A DNA stretch of 64,000 nt, from contig CAWAOM010000007.1 in assembly GCA_963783695.1 (NCBI GenBank), positions 62,001-126,000 of the forward strand, read 5' to 3'. The notes under the pieces are model-generated. The model ran no database searches. It was not told where the DNA came from and saw nothing but the letters and a program-made list of their open reading frames with translations. Each line of letters begins with the position of its first letter. The first letter of the stretch is position 1. The DNA is from BM003 sp963783695 (GTDB lineage Bacteria; Pseudomonadota; Gammaproteobacteria; Steroidobacterales; BM003). Shown piece after piece: positions 25,471 to 33,822 of this stretch. A program made the translations under genes and the position numbers.

Positions 25471-26585
25471 GTCTGGGCGCGCGGCAGTGGCTCGACAGAA
25501 TCCGGGCGTTGCCGCTCGATGGCCCGGTCCGGATCATGAATGTCTGCGGCGGGCATGAACGCTCCATTACCAGCGCAGGTCTGCGCTCTGCCCTGCCGGC
25601 CGCGGTCGAGTTGATCCCGGGCCCGGGTTGCCCGGTATGCATTTGTCCTGAGGAGGATGTTTACGAGGCGATGCAGCTGGCGCTGAACGAGGAGCTGACG
25701 CTCGTCGCCTTCGGCGACATGTTGCGGGTGCCGGTCAACGTCCCGAAAAGCGAGCCGCGCTCGCTCGAACAGGCCAAGGCCGCCGGCGCCGATATTCGCC
25801 CGATTGCGAGTCCGGCGGAAGCTGTTGCCATTGCGCGGCGGCAGCCTGAGCGGCCGGTGGTTTTCTTTGCTGCCGGCTTCGAGACGACGACAGCGCCGGT
25901 TGCGGCGATGCTGCGCGAGGGCGTACCGGAAAATCTCTTTGTGTTGCTGTCCGGGCGCCTGACGTGGCCGGCTGTCGCAATGCTGCTCGAATCCGGCCAG
26001 GCCGGTTTCGATGCGTTGATCGCGCCGGGCCACGTTGCCACGGTGATGGGCCCGGAAGAGTGGCAGTTTGTTCCCGAGCGACACCGGATTCCGGCTGCGA
26101 TTGCCGGGTTTTCGCCGGAGAGTCTGCTGGCGGCGATGTACTCGGTGTTACGTCAGCTCCAGGAATCCAGCTGCTTCCTCGACAACTGCTACACCCAGGT
26201 GGTGCGGCCGGGCGGCAACCCGACCGCGCGGCGCTGGCTCGACGCCACGTTGCAGGTGGTCGATGCAAAGTGGCGCGGCATCGGCGTCATCCCGGCTTCG
26301 GGATATGCATTGCGCGACACTTGTCGTGCCCACGATGCAAGGGTGCAGTTACCGAGTTACGCCGACGATAGCCGCAAACGCGTCGGTGAGATGCCGGCCG
26401 GATGTGATTGCGCCCGCGTGGTACTGGGGCAGATTTATCCCGACCAGTGCCGCTTGTACGGCGTGGGCTGCAATCCGCGCAGCCCGGTGGGGCCGTGCAT
26501 GGTTTCCGATGAAGGTGCCTGCCGCATCTGGTGGTCCGGCGGCGTGCGCCAGCGCCGCGACGTGGCTGAGCGCTCGACCGGCTAG
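25467..26585 (+). CDS. hypD: hydrogenase maturation factor HypD
   Basis: Iron-sulfur scaffold on which the Fe(CN)2CO group is built together with HypC. The 372-residue protein has MNVCGGHERSI (Cys27), PGPGCPVCICPEEDV (Cys55, Cys58), FFAAGFETTTAP, and the C-terminal cluster block with AGCDCARVV, DQCRLYGVGCNPRSPVGPCMVS. Start is a TTG overlapping the last bases of hypB; no ATG is available before the conserved Cys27 region except internal ones, so coupled initiation at TTG is favoured. Confidence 0.95.
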   Translation: MSLGARQWLDRIRALPLDGPVRIMNVCGGHERSITSAGLRSALPAAVELIPGPGCPVCICPEEDVYEAMQLALNEELTLVAFGDMLRVPVNVPKSEPRSLEQAKAAGADIRPIASPAEAVAIARRQPERPVVFFAAGFETTTAPVAAMLREGVPENLFVLLSGRLTWPAVAMLLESGQAGFDALIAPGHVATVMGPEEWQFVPERHRIPAAIAGFSPESLLAAMYSVLRQLQESSCFLDNCYTQVVRPGGNPTARRWLDATLQVVDAKWRGIGVIPASGYALRDTCRAHDARVQLPSYADDSRKRVGEMPAGCDCARVVLGQIYPDQCRLYGVGCNPRSPVGPCMVSDEGACRIWWSGGVRQRRDVAERSTG

Positions 26586-26652
26586 CGAGCCGGCGCGGTC
26601 TGGCAATGCCGATTGCACGGGATCCGGTTTGCCCGATGTGGCCAGAACTCAC

Positions 26653-28929
26653 ATGAGCGATGCTTCCTTCGCGCTCAATCTCGTCGTTACCGGTCATGTG
26701 CAGGCGGTCGGGTTTCGCCCGTTCGTCTATCGTCTGGCCCATCGTCTCGGTTTGCACGGATGGGTCCAGAACCAGACCGGGCAGGTCGAAATTGTGGTGC
26801 AGGGCGCTAGTGACGCAGTCGCGCGGTTCGAAGCGGATTTGCTGGGGTGCGCGCCGCCGCTATCGAAGCCAGGTGTTGCCCGGCGCGAGGTGGTGGCGCC
26901 CGGCGCATACGAGGATTTCGCGATCAAACCGAGCGCGGCGGCAGCAAAACCGCGGATCTTCGTGCCGCCCGATTACTTTATGTGCGGTGAATGTCGCGCC
27001 GAACTCGACGACCCGGAAGATCGCCGCTTTCATTATCCATTCATAAATTGCACCCAGTGCGGGCCGCGCTACACGTTGATTCGGGCTTTGCCGTATGACC
27101 GCCCCAACACCACGCTGGCGGGTTTCGAGCTGTGCCCGGCATGCCGGGCCGAGTACGAAGACCCGCTCGACCGGCGCTTTCATGCGGAACCGGTTGCCTG
27201 TGCCGATTGCGGACCGGAACTGGCCTTCCATCTGCCTGGCGAAGCGGTTGCCGCGACCCGCGAAGCGGCGCTTGCGGCCGCACTCGAGCTGTTGCGCGAT
27301 GGCCGCGTGCTCGCAGTGAAAGGAGTCGGTGGATATCACCTGATGTGCGACGCCCGCGATGACGCCGCGGTGCGGCGGTTGCGCGAACGCAAGCATCGCC
27401 CGGACAAACCGCTGGCAGTAATGTTTGCGGAGAGCGGCGCCGGCGGATTGGGCGAGATTGGCGCTATCGTGTCATTGAGCGCGGCCGCCGCCGACCTGCT
27501 GCGCAGTCCGCTGCGTCCGATTGTGCTGGCCAGCGTCGGTGCCGACGCAGTTCTGGCGCCATCGGTCGCACCGGGTCTGGGCGAGATCGGGGTTTTCCTG
27601 CCATACAGCCCGTTGCACCACATCTTGCTGAATGCCTTCGCCGGGCCGCTCGTTGCCACGTCGGGAAACCTTAGCGGCGAGCCGGTGCTGACCGACAACG
27701 GCGAGGCGGCGCGGCGACTGGCCGCGATCGCCGACGGCTTTCTTCAGCACAACCGACCCATCGAGCGTCCCGCCGACGACCCGGTGTTTCGCCAGATTGG
27801 CACCGCGATGCGGCCGCTTCGGATCGGGCGCGGCTGTGCACCGCTCGAACTCGCATTGCCGTTTGAGCTCGGACGTCCGCTGCTGGCTACCGGCGGACAC
27901 ATGAAAAACACGCTGGCTCTGGCGTGGGACGACCGTGTAGTCGTATCGCCGCATATCGGCGACATGGGCAGCCCGCGCAGCCTCGATGTTTTCGCACAGG
28001 TCGGCGCTGATCTGCAGCGGCTCTACGGCGTCAGCGCGGAGCAACTCGTTTGCGATGCGCACGACGGCTACACGACTTCGCGCTGGGCGCGCGGCCAGGC
28101 AATGCCGCTGGCAAAAGTGTGGCACCACCACGCGCATGCGTCAGCGCTTGCCGCCGAACACGATATCGATCGCGACTGGCTGATGCTGACCTGGGATGGT
28201 GTCGGGCTCGGTGAGGACGGCACGCTGTGGGGTGGCGAGGCGTTGTGGGGGCGTCCCGGCCAGTGGCAGCGCGTGGCCAGTCTCAGACCGTTCCGGTTGC
28301 CCGGTGGTGACAAGGCGGGGCGTGAACCCTGGCGCAGTGCCTGCGGCGTCTGCTGGGAGACCGGCCGGCGCTGGGACGCGGCACCTGACGACAGTGGTTT
28401 GCTGCGGGCGGCCTGGGAACGCGGACTCAACTGCCCGGTAACCTCCGCGGCTGGACGCCTGTTCGATGCGGCAGCGGCTCTGGTGCTCGGACATACCCAT
28501 TCGAGTTTCGAGGGGCAGGGGCCGATGCAGTTGGAGGCGCTGGCACGCACGGCCCGGCCGACAGCCGGTCCTGAACTCGAAATGTCGGCGGCGGCCGGCG
28601 GTCCGATACAAATTGACTGGGAGCCATTGCTCGCGCGAATGCTCGCGCGTGACGGCAGCGACGCGGAGCTGGCATGGTTGTTTCATGACAGCCTGGCGCG
28701 GACGATCCGCGCTCTGGTCCTGCGCATCGCCGCCGAGCGCAACGTGGAGGGTGTCGGGCTGACCGGCGGCGTTTTCCAAAACCGGCTGCTTGCTGAGCTG
28801 GTCTGCGACAAACTGAGCGCCGACGGTTACCGGGTGGCGCAAAGTGCGGCGGCGCCGTGCAACGACGCGGGTCTCTCGTTTGGCCAGGTCGTCGAATTCG
28901 GGGCACATCAATTGCACCAGGCGCGTTAG
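26653..28929 (+). CDS. hypF: carbamoyltransferase HypF
   Basis: Makes the thiocarbamate precursor of the cyanide ligands on HypE from carbamoyl phosphate. The 758-residue protein has in order an acylphosphatase domain (VTGHVQAVGFRPFVYRLA, 12-29), two zinc-finger pairs (CGECRAEL, NCTQCGPRYT, LCPACRAEY, ACADCGPEL), a YrdC-like domain (VKGVGGYHLMCDA, ATSGNLSGEPV) and a Kae1-like carbamoyltransferase domain with VWHHHAHASAL and LTGGVFQNRLL. The frame is open far upstream, but that part is a shadow of hypD; the ATG at 26653 fits the family N-terminus. Confidence 0.97.
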   Translation: MSDASFALNLVVTGHVQAVGFRPFVYRLAHRLGLHGWVQNQTGQVEIVVQGASDAVARFEADLLGCAPPLSKPGVARREVVAPGAYEDFAIKPSAAAAKPRIFVPPDYFMCGECRAELDDPEDRRFHYPFINCTQCGPRYTLIRALPYDRPNTTLAGFELCPACRAEYEDPLDRRFHAEPVACADCGPELAFHLPGEAVAATREAALAAALELLRDGRVLAVKGVGGYHLMCDARDDAAVRRLRERKHRPDKPLAVMFAESGAGGLGEIGAIVSLSAAAADLLRSPLRPIVLASVGADAVLAPSVAPGLGEIGVFLPYSPLHHILLNAFAGPLVATSGNLSGEPVLTDNGEAARRLAAIADGFLQHNRPIERPADDPVFRQIGTAMRPLRIGRGCAPLELALPFELGRPLLATGGHMKNTLALAWDDRVVVSPHIGDMGSPRSLDVFAQVGADLQRLYGVSAEQLVCDAHDGYTTSRWARGQAMPLAKVWHHHAHASALAAEHDIDRDWLMLTWDGVGLGEDGTLWGGEALWGRPGQWQRVASLRPFRLPGGDKAGREPWRSACGVCWETGRRWDAAPDDSGLLRAAWERGLNCPVTSAAGRLFDAAAALVLGHTHSSFEGQGPMQLEALARTARPTAGPELEMSAAAGGPIQIDWEPLLARMLARDGSDAELAWLFHDSLARTIRALVLRIAAERNVEGVGLTGGVFQNRLLAELVCDKLSADGYRVAQSAAAPCNDAGLSFGQVVEFGAHQLHQAR

Positions 28930-28970
28930 TGCTTGCGCATGGCAGCACAGCGGGAATAGGCTCTCAACGC

Positions 28971-29981
28971 ATGCAGGACACACATATTGCTTTGGCCCAC
29001 GGCAACGGCGGGCGTTACATGCGCGAACTGATCGAGGAATTGTTCGCGCGCCATCTCGGTAATCCCAGTCTCGACGTCAATCTCGATGCGGTGGCGCTGC
29101 CGCTCGCGGCGCGTCCCGGTGAGCTGATGATCACGACCGACGGGTTCACGGTTCAGCCGCTGGAATTCCCGGGAGGGGACATCGGCTCGCTCGCCGTGCA
29201 CGGTACCGTCAACGACCTGGCGGTGGCCGGAGCGGTGCCGAAATACCTGACCCTGAATGCCTTCATCGAGGAAGGTCTGGAGATTGCGGTGCTGGAACGG
29301 ATCATCGCCAGCATGGCGCGCGCCGCCGCTGAAGCCGGGGTTTTCGTGGCGGCCGGTGATACCAAAGTGTTGCGTCGAGGCGAAGGTGGTGGCCTGTACC
29401 TTGCGACGACGGGTGTCGGATTGCGCGATCCGGACATTGAGCTCGGTTTCGCCAATATTCAGGTCGGGGATGCGATTGTCGTCAGCGGTCCGGTCGGCGA
29501 TCACGGTATATCGGTGATGCTGGCGCGCGAGCAATTCGGATTGCGCGGGGATGTACGTTCCGACGCCGCAACGGTGGTCGGTCTTGCCCGTGCTGCACTG
29601 CAGAATCCGGGTTTGCGCTTCATGCGCGACCCGACGCGGGGCGGGATCGCCACCGTGGCGCATGAGATTGCGCGGGTCGCCGGTGTCCAGGTGAACCTGG
29701 AGGAGACCGCGATCCCGGTTCGGGACGCGGTGGTTTCGGTGTGCGAAATGCTCGGCTATGACCCGTATTACCTGGCCTGCGAGGGCCGTGTGGTTGCGGT
29801 GGTCGCGCCGCAACAGGCGGCTGCCCTGCTCGAGAGCTGGCGGGGATTGCCGGAAGGCGCCGGTGCCGCGCTGATCGGTGAGGTCGCGGCGGGGACGGCG
29901 CGGGTGGTGCTGCAAACCGAACTTGGCGGGGAGCGCTTTCTGGAGGAGTTGGAGGACGACCCTCTGCCGCGGATCTGTTAG
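28971..29981 (+). CDS. hypE: carbamoyl dehydratase HypE
   Basis: Dehydrates the thiocarbamate on its own C-terminal cysteine to thiocyanate, the source of the CN ligands. The 336-residue PurM-like protein has AHGNGGRYM near the N-terminus, TTDGFTVQPLEFPGGDIGSLAVHGTVNDLAV, FMRDPTRGGIATVAHEIA, and ends precisely with the catalytic PRIC tail. The ATG at 28971 is chosen because it precedes the first conserved motif; it lies 41 bases after hypF. Last gene of the maturation series. Confidence 0.97.
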   Translation: MQDTHIALAHGNGGRYMRELIEELFARHLGNPSLDVNLDAVALPLAARPGELMITTDGFTVQPLEFPGGDIGSLAVHGTVNDLAVAGAVPKYLTLNAFIEEGLEIAVLERIIASMARAAAEAGVFVAAGDTKVLRRGEGGGLYLATTGVGLRDPDIELGFANIQVGDAIVVSGPVGDHGISVMLAREQFGLRGDVRSDAATVVGLARAALQNPGLRFMRDPTRGGIATVAHEIARVAGVQVNLEETAIPVRDAVVSVCEMLGYDPYYLACEGRVVAVVAPQQAAALLESWRGLPEGAGAALIGEVAAGTARVVLQTELGGERFLEELEDDPLPRIC

Positions 29982-30268
29982 CCACATCCTCCTCCTGGCA
30001 GAGATTCGGGTCCGCTCGGTGGGCATCCCCGCGCGGGCGTTTGTCAGCATGACTTGACCTGCGCCGGGCGCGGCCGCCGCACCCCACGCTCCTCCCCGGT
30101 CAGGGTGCGATAGGTAAAAACCGAGATACAAAATCCGGCCGCGACCATGCACTGTTGCATATGCCGGGAAAAGCCGGGCGAAGAGATTGGCTTTTTTGGT
30201 TCTCGCACACAGGTAGTGTCGAAACCCTCGGGGGATAAGCCCAACAACAAGGCTAAGGGGTCTGAGAA

Positions 30269-32689
30269 ATGTCAGAGAGCACACGAGGCGGACTGTTCCG
30301 TCGACTTTTTTTAACTTTCGTACTGGCGCTGTCTGGACTGGCGCTGGCTGGTTGCGACGACGGCGACGATGGCCGCGACGGCACCGATGGTATGGATGGT
30401 GCCACAGGCCTCAGTTGCTGGGACCTGAACGAGAACGGAATCAAAGACTTCCCGGATGAAGATACCAACGGTGATGGCGTCATCGACGTCAATGACTGTC
30501 GCGGGGAAGACGGAGTCGCGGGCGGTGGCGGTGATCTGAGCAATCCCGCCAATGTCGAAAAACTCGCCGAGGAAGGCGAGCCGATCGAAACCGTGATCAC
30601 CGACGTCACGATTGCCAGTCCACCGGTCGTGACGATGACGGTGACCGACGCCGACGGTAACCCGCTGACCAATCTCGGCGATGCGGCAGACGTAAGCTGC
30701 GCGATCGCCAAACTGATGCCGGCGGCTGACGGTTTCCCGTCGATGTACGAGAGTTACACCAACGGCGTCGAAACGGATCAGGACTTTCCGAACAGCGACT
30801 CGCCGAACCTGCTGGCGCGGGCGCGCCAGGCGGCCCGCGATAGCGGCGAGCTGGTCGATCTCGGCGGTGGCGAATATACGTTTACGTTCGATACCGACGT
30901 TGCCGATGTCACGGAGCCCTTCGCGGTGTCCTACGAACCCTCGCTGACTCACAAAGTGGGTTGCGAGATTCGCTTCGCGGGTATCGACGGCAGCGATGTC
31001 AATACCGAAGAGCTGAATCCGGACAACCCGACCTATCTGTTCGTGCCCGACGGCGGCGATCCGAGTTCGAAAGAAATCGCCGCAACCGAGAATTGCAACA
31101 GCTGTCATGACCGCTTTGCAATTCACGGCGATGGCCGGTTCACGTACGACTACTGTCAGAACTGCCACAACCCCTACACCCGCGATCAGGACTACGCCGA
31201 GTCGCTCGATCTCTCGCATATGATCCACTCGATCCATGCGGCTGAGGTTCGCGCGGACCAGGAGGAAGACGGAAGCGAGGGCGAGTACTCCTACAAGGTG
31301 CTGGGTTACGGCGAGCGTTTCAGCGGCGATGCCGCCACGGATGATTTCTCCGAGGTGACATACCCGCAGGCCGTGAACCGCTGCGAAAATTGCCACAACA
31401 GCGAAACCGAAGGCGCGACCGAAGCCGGCGACTGGCTGGTGACGGCAACCACGACGGTTTGTGGCGGCTGCCATGTTTCCGGCATTGTCGCTTCGGAGCC
31501 GGATGCGGATTCGGGACTGTCAACCTACTCCTTCCAGCATCCGCCGGAAGCGGTTGGCGGGCAGCTCGTGCCTGATGGCACCTGCACCAACTGTCACGGC
31601 ACCAACGGCTTTGTCGCGACCGACGAAGCCCACCTGAAGGGCAGCGTGTTGTCTGAGAAGTTGGGCGAGGACTTCGTGTTCGAAATCCTCAGCGCCGAGA
31701 ACGTGGAGCCGGGCGACACGCCGACAATCACGATCCGGGTGACGGATCCTGATGGCGCGCCGTACGACCTGGTCAACGATCCGGAGTTCAACACGGACAA
31801 TGGCGCATCGTTGAACCTGTATGTCGCATGGACGACCGACGATATCTACAACGGCGACGAAAACGGTGCTTTGCTGGGTGAGCGCTCGGACGGGCGCGCA
31901 GTACAGGATGGAACGCTTAGTCCCGGGTATCCGTTGCGGATGAGAATCCAGGAGATCCAGGCGGCGGTCGGTGCGCAGAACGGTGACGGCAGCTACACCG
32001 TGCCGTATTTTGCGACATTGCCGGTGGATTACACCGGAGACGTGATGATCGCCCTCGGTGGTCACCCGGCCGGTAACGCGGGCACCGACGCAGCGCCCGA
32101 GTATGAGCGTGCGTATGCGAAGAGCACGGTGTTCTACCCGGGTACGCCGCGCGCGGAAATCGTCGCGGCCGATAACTGCCAGAACTGCCACGGGTACCTG
32201 GCGTTCCACGGCGGCAACCGCAATGGCGATACCCAGATCTGCCTGGTCTGCCATAACTCGGATCTCGCGGAAGACGGCGAAGGTTTCGCCTTCGGTTACA
32301 TGATCCACAACATTCATGTCGCCAGTGACACTTACCTGGATGGTGAATTTGCCGAAGTGACGTATCCGCAAAGTATCGCCAACTGCGGTGCGTGCCATGA
32401 AGAAGGCACTTACAATGCGGCCCGAGCCACCGCTCGTGCGATCAGCACCGATCCGGGTGCCGATTTGACGATCTGGACTGACGACACGGCTACGACCGCC
32501 TCGTCGGCGCAGTGCGGTACCTGCCATAGCGATAACGCGGCGGCCGGTCACTTCACCACCAATGGCGGTTTCGTGGATGTCACGAAGGATCCGGGACTGC
32601 TCGGTAATCCGCCGGTTGGCCAGGAAGCGTGCGCGGTCTGTCATGGTGCAGGCAGCACGTTCGACACCACGCTCTACCACGGAGACTGA
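30269..32689 (+). CDS. OmcA/MtrC family decahaem c-type cytochrome (outer-membrane lipoprotein)
   Basis: Probable cell-surface electron-transfer protein. The 806-residue protein has a lipoprotein signal with lipobox LAGC (Cys29). A Gly-Asp-rich stretch follows, with calcium-loop-like DLNENGIKDFPDEDTNGDG. I count ten CxxCH motifs: NSCH, QNCH, ENCH, GGCH and TNCH in the first half and QNCH, LVCH, GACH, GTCH and AVCH in the second, in two pentahaem domains separated by beta-rich domains, as in MtrC/OmcA. It is about 70-130 residues longer than Shewanella MtrC/OmcA. A terminator follows it. Lies 287 bases after hypE; MtrA- and MtrB-like genes follow. Confidence 0.93.
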   Translation: MSESTRGGLFRRLFLTFVLALSGLALAGCDDGDDGRDGTDGMDGATGLSCWDLNENGIKDFPDEDTNGDGVIDVNDCRGEDGVAGGGGDLSNPANVEKLAEEGEPIETVITDVTIASPPVVTMTVTDADGNPLTNLGDAADVSCAIAKLMPAADGFPSMYESYTNGVETDQDFPNSDSPNLLARARQAARDSGELVDLGGGEYTFTFDTDVADVTEPFAVSYEPSLTHKVGCEIRFAGIDGSDVNTEELNPDNPTYLFVPDGGDPSSKEIAATENCNSCHDRFAIHGDGRFTYDYCQNCHNPYTRDQDYAESLDLSHMIHSIHAAEVRADQEEDGSEGEYSYKVLGYGERFSGDAATDDFSEVTYPQAVNRCENCHNSETEGATEAGDWLVTATTTVCGGCHVSGIVASEPDADSGLSTYSFQHPPEAVGGQLVPDGTCTNCHGTNGFVATDEAHLKGSVLSEKLGEDFVFEILSAENVEPGDTPTITIRVTDPDGAPYDLVNDPEFNTDNGASLNLYVAWTTDDIYNGDENGALLGERSDGRAVQDGTLSPGYPLRMRIQEIQAAVGAQNGDGSYTVPYFATLPVDYTGDVMIALGGHPAGNAGTDAAPEYERAYAKSTVFYPGTPRAEIVAADNCQNCHGYLAFHGGNRNGDTQICLVCHNSDLAEDGEGFAFGYMIHNIHVASDTYLDGEFAEVTYPQSIANCGACHEEGTYNAARATARAISTDPGADLTIWTDDTATTASSAQCGTCHSDNAAAGHFTTNGGFVDVTKDPGLLGNPPVGQEACAVCHGAGSTFDTTLYHGD

Positions 32690-32738
32690 TCTCCGCGGCA
32701 GACGCCAGTCATCGCTGAAATGACTGACGAAAAAAATC

Positions 32739-32768
32739 AGGGCCGGGGTTTTCCCCCGGCCCTTTTTC
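32739..32768 (+). terminator. rho-independent terminator after the OmcA/MtrC-like gene
   Basis: Perfect 10-bp stem AGGGCCGGGG/CCCCGGCCCT (32739-32748 with 32754-32763) with a TTTTC loop, followed by a U-run of four (32764-32767). It is 49 bases past the stop codon. It implies that mtrA/mtrB are transcribed less, or from a separate promoter in the 78 bases that follow. Confidence 0.9.
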
Positions 32769-32845
32769 TATGCCTTGGCATGGCGTTTCAGGTAGGATTT
32801 AGCAGACGCTGACGTGACAGCCAAAAAACGAACGAGCGGGGCTTC

Positions 32846-33817
32846 ATGCTTGAGTTAATCCAGAAGAACATAAACTTTATGGCGGCGCGGATTGCGGTTG
32901 GATTTGCAATCGCATTGCTTCTCGCGCCGGTCGGCAATGCGCAGACTCCCGGGGCCGATGCCGACAACGATGAACCCGGCTATAGCCGGCGCGGTGCGGA
33001 TACTTGTCTTGCCTGTCACGACGATCGCCGTATCAATGCCATTTTTCTGAACTCGCACGGCAATCCGCATGATTCGCGGACGCCGTTTGCGCCGGGCCAG
33101 TTGCAATGCGAGGCTTGCCATGGTCCCGGTGGCGCGCATACCGGGCGCCGCGAACGCGGTGAGAGCCGGGTACCGATGCCGTTGTTCGCTGAGGGTTCGA
33201 CCGCAACTGTCGAGGAACAGAATGCGGTTTGTGCCGGATGCCACACCCAGCAGCTAGGCCATGGCTGGTACGGCAGCGTTCACGAGACGGAGGGTCGTGC
33301 CTGCGTCGAGTGTCACAACGTGCATGCGGAGCAGGACCCGGTGTTGAGCCGCAACGATCAGGCCGAGGTTTGCTATGCCTGTCACCAGGAGCAGGAGTCC
33401 CAGTTCCAGAAGGCCTTTGCACACCCTGTACGGTTCGGGTCGATGACCTGTAGCAGTTGTCACAATCCTCATGATTCCGCGGCAGCGGAGGGCTCGCTCA
33501 ACCGGGTGACGCTGAACCAGCAGTGTTATGAATGCCATGCGGAATTCCGTGGCCCGTTTGTATGGGAGCACGCGCCAGTGTCCGAAGACTGCTCGCTGTG
33601 CCATGACCCGCATGGCTCGAACCATCCGGCGCTGCTGGTCAAACGGCCGCCGTTGCTGTGCCAGAGCTGCCATTCCCAGGGCGGGCACCCGAGTATTCTC
33701 TATACCGATGCCTCAATCGAAAATGCCAACATCAATGTGGTCGCCGGTAGTTGCCTGAACTGTCATTCCCAGGTGCATGGTTCCAACCATCCGTCTGGTC
33801 CGAAGTTGTCGAGGTAG
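32846..33817 (+). CDS. mtrA: MtrA/DmsE/PioA-type decahaem c-type cytochrome
   Basis: Periplasmic decahaem cytochrome that threads an MtrB barrel and carries electrons across the outer membrane. The 323-residue protein has a signal peptide (about 1-33, ending GNAQ). I count ten CxxCH motifs, in order LACH, EACH, AGCH, VECH, YACH, SSCH, YECH, SLCH, QSCH and LNCH, which is the MtrA/DmsE number. The MtrA-like spacing and repeated CxxCHxPH pattern agree. It is followed after 5 bases by the MtrB-like gene. Direction of electron flow (iron oxidation or metal reduction) cannot be told from sequence. Confidence 0.93.
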   Translation: MLELIQKNINFMAARIAVGFAIALLLAPVGNAQTPGADADNDEPGYSRRGADTCLACHDDRRINAIFLNSHGNPHDSRTPFAPGQLQCEACHGPGGAHTGRRERGESRVPMPLFAEGSTATVEEQNAVCAGCHTQQLGHGWYGSVHETEGRACVECHNVHAEQDPVLSRNDQAEVCYACHQEQESQFQKAFAHPVRFGSMTCSSCHNPHDSAAAEGSLNRVTLNQQCYECHAEFRGPFVWEHAPVSEDCSLCHDPHGSNHPALLVKRPPLLCQSCHSQGGHPSILYTDASIENANINVVAGSCLNCHSQVHGSNHPSGPKLSR

Positions 33818-33822
33818 CGGTG

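Noticed and set aside
26068..26652. Long in-frame extension upstream of hypF
   Set aside because: It overlaps hypD in another frame, has no acylphosphatase homology and has shadow-like Arg/Ser-rich composition; the family N-terminus starts at 26653.
30215..30262. Possible structured riboswitch-like leader before the OmcA/MtrC-like gene
   Set aside because: AGCC/GGCT and ACCC/GGGT can pair, but the stems are only 4 bp and conserved c-di-GMP or cGAMP riboswitch sequences are lacking.
30311..31474. Long minus-strand frame (387 codons) opposite the decahaem cytochrome
   Set aside because: High-GC coding sequence often leaves open frames on the other strand; no motif, no ribosome-binding site, and the plus strand is unambiguous with ten CxxCH motifs.
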